Position numbers and translations under genes: made by a program. Positions 34,609-64,000 of a stretch of 64,000 nt of DNA are shown here, piece after piece. This stretch comes from Enoplolaimus lenunculus (Eukaryota; Nematoda; Enoplea; Enoplida; Thoracostomopsidae): NCBI GenBank assembly GCA_030248215.1, contig JASANG010000945.1:1-64000 (forward strand). Direction: 5' to 3'. The notes under the pieces were generated by a model. The model was given only the letters and a program-made list of their open reading frames with translations. It did no database searches and had not been told where the DNA came from. Each line of letters opens with the position of its first letter. Position 1 is the stretch's first letter.

Positions 34609-34878
34609 CACGAGTGGATGACGCATGCTAACAAGAGTACGCAACTTGGGTTGAATTTTTGGCCACCCCCTTTTTAGAGGGGGGTACAACATATGCGAAC
34701 CATGCAACTTTATGTATCCGGCAACAAATTGCTCCGCTTATAATTTAATTTAGGGTTATTGCATGTGTCACCGACCCCCGTCTGAACAAGGGGGATGGCA
34801 AAAAACGCAACGCCCGAAGGTACATTTTGTAACATGCGGAACCCAAAGAGTTGCACACTCTTGTATCATGCACTCTTG
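34609..34878. mobile_element. CAAGAGTG MITE (family E), worn copy
   Basis: CACGAGTGGATGACGCATGC with AACAAGAGTACGCAACTTGG at the left, GTTGCACACTCTTGTATCAT with GCACTCTTG at the right. It shares CATATGCGAACCATGCAAC with the 36779 copy. The flanks match only in part. Confidence 0.65.
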
Positions 34879-35488
34879 GTATAACTAAAGCGGTTTTGAT
34901 TAAATTTCAAATTTTTAGCAGCCGTTTTCTAGGCCGGTCTTTTGTATTTCTTGCAAACGCAAACGTTGATACAGAATTGTTAAAGTGGTTTGACAAACAC
35001 TGACATTATTCTTTGTTACACTTTTAAATAAATACTTCTCAATTATTGTGTTGTTTCTCTGTTTGTACTTATTTTGAGTGTCTTTTAAAAATAATGTTTT
35101 TTCCACAAAATAGTGTGTCCTCAATTCGAAAGTATGTCTTTTAAACTTAATATTTTTTCTCCTTAAATTTTATACTCTTAAAATGAAGTGGGGAAAAAAG
35201 CTCAGGTAATCTTCCTTGTGTTTTTTTGGCGTATGGACGGGTGGTATTTTATCTTCGTTAAGTTGTATGAAATTGACCATTTTGTGCGAGGAATGTTTTC
35301 GATTGTTGAAAATAATTTATAAAATTTTAACAAAAAATTCTTTAAAAAATTTAAGAAAAAGTTCTTTTTTGAGGAAAAAAGCCTGATACGTGATACATGA
35401 CGCTAGTATTTCATTAGACAGCAATATTACTTTTATGGGAGTGTAAACATTAGCGTAAACTTGATTTCTGAGTATCAATAAACCTAAG

Positions 35489-35810
35489 GGCCAATGCTAC
35501 TTGGAGTGGCGTAACAGTAGTATATAGACATATTCCTAAACCTAAATCTAAGCCTCAGCGTAGGTTTGAATTTGTGTTGACATGCACTATTCTAGAACTA
35601 AATTCAGACAATTGAGAAATGTTTAAAATAATTTTGATTTTTTTTCTATGAGTATTTTGGCCAATGTCAATTTTATAGCACCCTGTCCGCTGGGACAAAG
35701 GGAGACTGGACGACATAGAAGTTGAAAGGGGTAGGCGTACAGTTAGACTTAGGTTTAATTTCAGGCTTAGGTTAACTTGTCAGACTTCTATTAGTAACAT
35801 GGCCAGTATA
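35489..35810 (+). mobile_element. MITE family T, long copy with GGCC ends
   Basis: Left end GGCCAATGCTACTTGGAGTG then GCGTAACAGTAGTATATAGA and degenerate CCTAAG units. The right end ATTAGTAACATGGCC is the inverted family terminus. No good target duplication. Confidence 0.6.
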
Positions 35811-36470
35811 TTAGAAATTTCTGGAGTAATATAGCGTCTAAACGACGAGATTTTAATTCCATTCCGACTTTCAGTTCAATGTCAGTTACGTTATAATTTT
35901 TTAGCTATGATTTAGGTTTAGAATTCATTTTGTTTCGGTTTTAAATATAAAGAAGAAAGCTATTCTTTATCAGCTCGTAAAGAATATTCGTAGTAAACAA
36001 CGTACAATTGTTAAAATTTGATTTTTTTCAAAAATTCGATTTTTAAGGCCCTAACAACCGAAACAAAAACGAAAAAATTATGCCTGGCAGTTTAAAGATT
36101 TCTACATAAGATAAGATGAAATTTTATGAGCTGAGTTGAATGATGTTATAAGTTTTACGACTATCAAAACACTAGTAAACATGATCTGACATACCTGGAA
36201 CATTCAGAGTTCTTACGGTACTGATAAATAGCTAAAACTGAGATAATGGGTGTCATTCCAACTGGGATTTTTTTTATTTATTTTGGACGGATTAAAAAGT
36301 TGAAAATTACTCTTTTATCTGGTCATTTTTAGGTTCAGTTGTGCAGTGCTTGCACCTACATTCGTTTTTTCAACCAAGAACGATGAGTTACCACTGCACC
36401 GTTATTTGGTTCGCTGTTATTACAGCGTTCGCTTGTGAAATATTAAGCAGTAATGATTAAGTTAAGCAGC

Positions 36471-36560
36471 ACCATATAGAGCCCTTTATGAAAATTTCGC
36501 TGCGGCTGCGTTGAAGGCTCGAACCCACGACGTACGGATTACCGGCCAGATGCTGTAAAG
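36471..36560 (-). mobile_element. Second SINE family, 5'-worn copy
   Basis: Read on the - strand: GGCCGGTAATCCGTACGTCG, then a B-box GTGGGTTCGAGCC, then CGCAGCGAAATTTTCATAAA and GGGCTCTATATGGT. The same tail and B-box order appear on the + strand at 47588-47700. The A-box end is missing here. Confidence 0.6.
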
Positions 36561-36778
36561 TTTTGACGATTTTGTATGTGACAAAAACAGCAAATTTAAC
36601 GGGTAAATCACGTCCTCAGTAGAGAAAAAATGAATAATCATAGTAAAAACCCTCGGGGACCATGGTAACTATTAAGGTATCTCGAGCATAACTTTTGTTA
36701 CAAGTATCACATTCCTTACACAAGTTACCACATATTTTTTCGTCTTTTCTGCAATTAATATTGAGAGTTTCGTGATAT

Positions 36779-37097
36779 CAAGAGTGGACGACACATACTT
36801 CCACAAGAGTATGCAACAGGGTACAACCTGTGTAGAAAATAATGCACCCGGCACGCGTTGCGTTTTTGCCTTACTCTCCCTTATTTAGAGAGGGTACAGT
36901 CGGTGCGAACCATGTCACTTTATTGCTGCGGCATCAAGCAAGCTCCCCATATAATTTAATTTAGGGTATTCATGTGATAGCGACCCCCACACGTCTAAAA
37001 AGTGGATAGGGGGTTGGTCAAAAACGCAATGCAAGGTGGTACATTTTGTATCATGCGGAACTCCAAGTGTTGCACACTCTTGTATTATGGACTCTTA
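36779..37097. mobile_element. CAAGAGTG MITE (family E), full copy with 7-bp duplication
   Basis: The exact direct repeat GTGATAT lies at 36772-36778 and 37098-37104. Ends CAAGAGTGGACGACAC and GTATTATGGACTCTTA are inverted, with inner ACAAGAGTATGCAAC and GTTGCACACTCTTGT. 319 bp. The duplication length equals that of the 32051 copy. Confidence 0.85.
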
Positions 37098-37813
37098 GTG
37101 ATATTAAGTTAAATATGACACAATTTACAAAGTTACCCATTCTCAACGTTAACTGAAGCCATTGATTCATTCAAGTTTCGAAATTTGTAATATTTGTGTT
37201 AATATATGACACAGTTTGATTTTTCATAACAAAGCATACATTTGGCCCAATACTGCGTTTATATTCCGTGCGAAATTGATTTTGACATTACTGTGGGGAA
37301 AATACTATGTTGCGAATCACAGTTCAGTTATAGTAGAAACGTTTTTGGCAATTCTAGCAATATTGTGAGGTTGAGAAAATGATATAATAAGTAAGGGTTG
37401 GCTTTGAACTCGACGCGCACCGCCAAATACAATTTGCCTATGTTTTTGTTAGCAACGCATAGCGGCGTGCGGCGGTGTGCGACATATAAAGCATAGAGTA
37501 CCATACGTGTAAAATTTTAGATTTTAAATTTCTCAAATATTGAAATATATAATAGAACAAGTTGTTTGTCTGAAAGCCAAATATTTTTCAGTTACCTCGA
37601 ACCAAAAAAGCCGCGACCTGCAAAACCAATGTTTATTTTGAGTTTTTCTTGTCAATGTTTTCAATAAACGAGCACACAGATTCAGCTTTTTGGGATTTGC
37701 TGGCGGATATATGTCTACTCCTTGAAAACTGCTACTAACTTAAATTTTAAGCTTAAGCTAATCTAACTGTCTGCTGATTTAGTCTCTTTTCTGTATGCTT
37801 AAACTATCTTGTA

Positions 37814-38205
37814 AGATATTGGCTGTGTTTGTAAAACCCTATTTAAGTACGACTTAGTACTTAAGTACGTGCTAAGTTATTACTTAACCATTCTGTGATT
37901 TTTAAAAGCGTACTTAAGTGAAGTAAATACTTAATTCACAAACTAAATTTGGTATATATGACGGTTTAACAGTTCACGCATATTAGCCTTGGTCTTATTG
38001 AAACTGTAGACTCATGGTGCCTTCTTAACATAAAGCAACACTATTACTTTCTTGTTATGATTGGCTCATATTTGCGGTTTATTTGTTATTGCTTATAAAA
38101 AGCTAAGTATGTATTTAAGTTTGCGACTTAAGTAATTACTTAAGTAAACTTGAATATAACTTAAGTAAATACTTGAATAAGATTCTAGAAACCCAGCCAA
38201 TATCT
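37814..38205. mobile_element. MITE with AGATATTGGCTGTGTTT ends
   Basis: Left AGATATTGGCTGTGTTT and right AAACCCAGCCAATATCT are inverted at 16 of 17 bases. The interior is dominated by ACTTAAGTA palindromes. The GGCTG...GTTT ends resemble PIF/Harbinger MITEs, with ATT/AAT just outside, but the superfamily is uncertain. 392 bp. Confidence 0.65.
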
Positions 38206-38595
38206 AAGCTTTAGTTACCGCTTCTTAAACCACTCTAACGCCAATGGTTGCCGCCATTAGAAAAATCGTTCCAGTATCTTAGTGAAAAAATGGCGCAAAG
38301 TTGCCTTAGGAAAACTCACAAGTTTTCACTTACCCGATCGAAGATTGTTAATATTACGTATTAGGGTGGCGCAATGCCGAGGATAATACCCCGTTGTCCC
38401 ATCCAGGGGTGCTCCTTGCCCTTTCAGGAGGCCTCACTTCGAGTGAATCAGTAAATTTTTGGTTATAGTTGTACAAAACTTAGTGTAAAATTTTGACTTT
38501 TGCAAAACCTTCAGACGCTCTAAAACATTGAATTTTTAGGACTATACAATACACGTTCGACTAAATTAATAATTAAATTATTTTCTTTTGATTAG

Positions 38596-38747
38596 GACAT
38601 CAACGAACGACACGCGGGGACTTCGGTGACCAACAAAACAGCCCTTGTGGATCACATAGTAGTTTAATGAATCACTCGGTTGCGTCACTGAATCTTATGG
38701 GCGCCACACAGACGCAACCTTCGCTGGGGGTGGGTGTCTCTACCGGC
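38596..38747 (+). other. Possible orphan exon or 5' UTR exon upstream of gene 2
   Basis: Acceptor-like TTCTTTTGATTAG is followed by a GC-richer stretch open in one frame for 50 codons (HQRTTRGDFGDQQNSPCGSH onward) to TGA. A weak donor GGGG|GTGGGT (38730) precedes the stop. It does not fit the phase of gene 1 exon 8, whose proper terminal exon is at 12307. It could be a 5' non-coding exon of gene 2, spliced to an acceptor TGTTTTTTGTAG ending at 38959, or chance. Confidence 0.25.
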
Positions 38748-39024
38748 TGACACCCGAAAAATTTGCGAGAAATTGTTTTATTTATAAATATAAAATCAGT
38801 TTAGGTATTTAATCAAGAAATTCATGGTTGCCACGCTGGGACGCTCATTATATACAAAGTAAAGCTTAATAAATAAGCCTCGAGGTACTAATTTTTTGTC
38901 ACAAGATATATACGCAGGGCGTCACTGCAAGTGTAGCACAAACCCTGTTTTTTGTAGTAGCACTACTTGAATCTAAAAAAACAATTTCATACAAAACGAA
39001 AACATAAACTATTAAATACAACTA

Positions 39025-63528
<24,504 letters not shown>

Positions 63529-63639
63529 GTTCGTTTCTGCCGCAGCAACTTACGTACACCACAAATCCGGACTAATAGACCGAGAGGTTTAAGGGTTGTT
63601 ATATACTTGGATGTCTTTTATGGTATCCACAACAAATAT

Positions 63640-63829
63640 GGCCAATGTTACTTTTAGGGGCGTAACAGTAGATTAAACGTATTCCTAAGCCTAAGACTAA
63701 ACCTATGCGTTGCAAAAATGTGTTCCTAAACCTAAGCCTAAACCTAAGCAAAAAATGTAATCTAGCATTTAAACCTACTCTTTTATAAACCCATCAGAAA
63801 CCTGGACGCCCCTTAAAGTAACATGGGCC
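63640..63829 (+). mobile_element. MITE family T, reference copy with exact 8-bp TSD
   Basis: ACAAATAT at 63632-63639 is repeated exactly at 63830-63837. Ends GGCCAATGTTACTTTTAGGG and CCCCTTAAAGTAACATGGGCC-type are inverted over about 23 bp. The interior holds two runs of degenerate CCTAAG hexamers (from 63685 and 63724). 190 bp; the 8-bp duplication indicates a hAT-type element. Confidence 0.9.
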
Positions 63830-64000
63830 ACAAATATTATGCAATTGTATTGCAAGAAATTATATCGCGTAGTTACTAAATAAAACCCCATTTCATAACA
63901 GTTGAATTTCATTGTAATACAAAAATTATGCTATAAAACACGCTTGTAGTCAGTCATGCTGGCTGTACCGGCCATGCCGGCTGCCTACGACGACCAGGCT

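Larger units (their letters stand above)
12468..39024. other. Gene desert between gene 1 and gene 2
   Basis: About 26.5 kb without a gene model I can support. Short open frames are AT-rich chance frames or lie in repeats. Recognisable content is non-autonomous transposons, listed separately. Stretches where I saw nothing interpretable include 13640-14780, 17280-18830, 24160-27930, 29180-30810, 33270-33600, 34890-35480 and 35815-36465. An isolated spliced-looking ORF sits at 38596-38747. Regulatory elements for gene 2 may be hidden here. Confidence 0.55.

Noticed and set aside
38596-38667. Phase-0 reading DINERHAGTSVTNKTALVDH as last exon of gene 1
   Set aside because: It would need a 27-kb intron. 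The exon at 12307 fits the ALMS consensus better, has a better acceptor and is followed by AATAAA.
12468-39024. Autonomous transposons or virus-derived elements in the desert
   Set aside because: No transposase, reverse transcriptase, integrase, capsid or envelope reading frame was recognised, and no long terminal direct repeats were seen.
63529-63657. Extension of gene 2 exon 5 through RFCRSNLRTPQIRTNRPR
   Set aside because: The frame stays open, but similarity to BTBD11 stops at the GCGCAG|GTTCGT donor and the downstream part runs into a MITE.

Overview
The window is AT-rich eukaryotic, almost certainly invertebrate metazoan, DNA. Genes are split by GT-AG introns, intergenic space is wide, and short non-autonomous DNA transposons (MITEs) and tRNA-derived SINEs are dense. 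Two protein-coding genes can be built exon by exon with matching splice phases. Both are on the + strand and both belong to animal families. I cannot name the phylum. Degenerate TTAGGC-type hexamers, the nematode-type telomere unit, occur inside one MITE family but are weak taxonomic evidence.

Gene 1 (5538-12378) has nine exons encoding about 976 residues. It ends in an ALMS motif, the C-terminal module of ALMS1, CEP295/KIAA1731 and C10orf90, so a centrosome or basal-body role is likely. It closes with a 23-codon last exon and an AATAAA signal. Gene 2 starts at 39025 and leaves the window at the right. Five exons encode the first 1566 residues of an ABTB2/BTBD11-type protein (histone fold, with ankyrin repeats and a BTB domain expected beyond the window). 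Its N-terminal extension of about 1400 residues is low-complexity and includes 58 consecutive Asn codons. A 17.95-kb intron separates exons 3 and 4.

Layout: 1-470 holds two near-identical tRNA-derived SINE copies. 470-5537 is intergenic with repeat remnants. 5538-12378 is gene 1, with hAT-type MITEs in introns 1 and 2. 12379-39024 is a gene desert filled with MITE families: TA-flanked mariner-type, 8-bp-TSD hAT-type, a 7-bp-TSD family and long foldbacks. 39025-64000 is gene 2, whose long intron holds the same families plus a four-copy 186-bp tandem array and two clean hairpins.

No transposase, reverse transcriptase, capsid or envelope reading frame was recognised. All mobile elements seen are short and non-autonomous, presumably moved by enzymes encoded elsewhere. 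The two genes show no evident functional link. The most unusual material is the ABTB2/BTBD11 N-terminal extension, the exact-TSD MITE families (one carrying telomere-like hexamers) and the two hairpins in the long intron.
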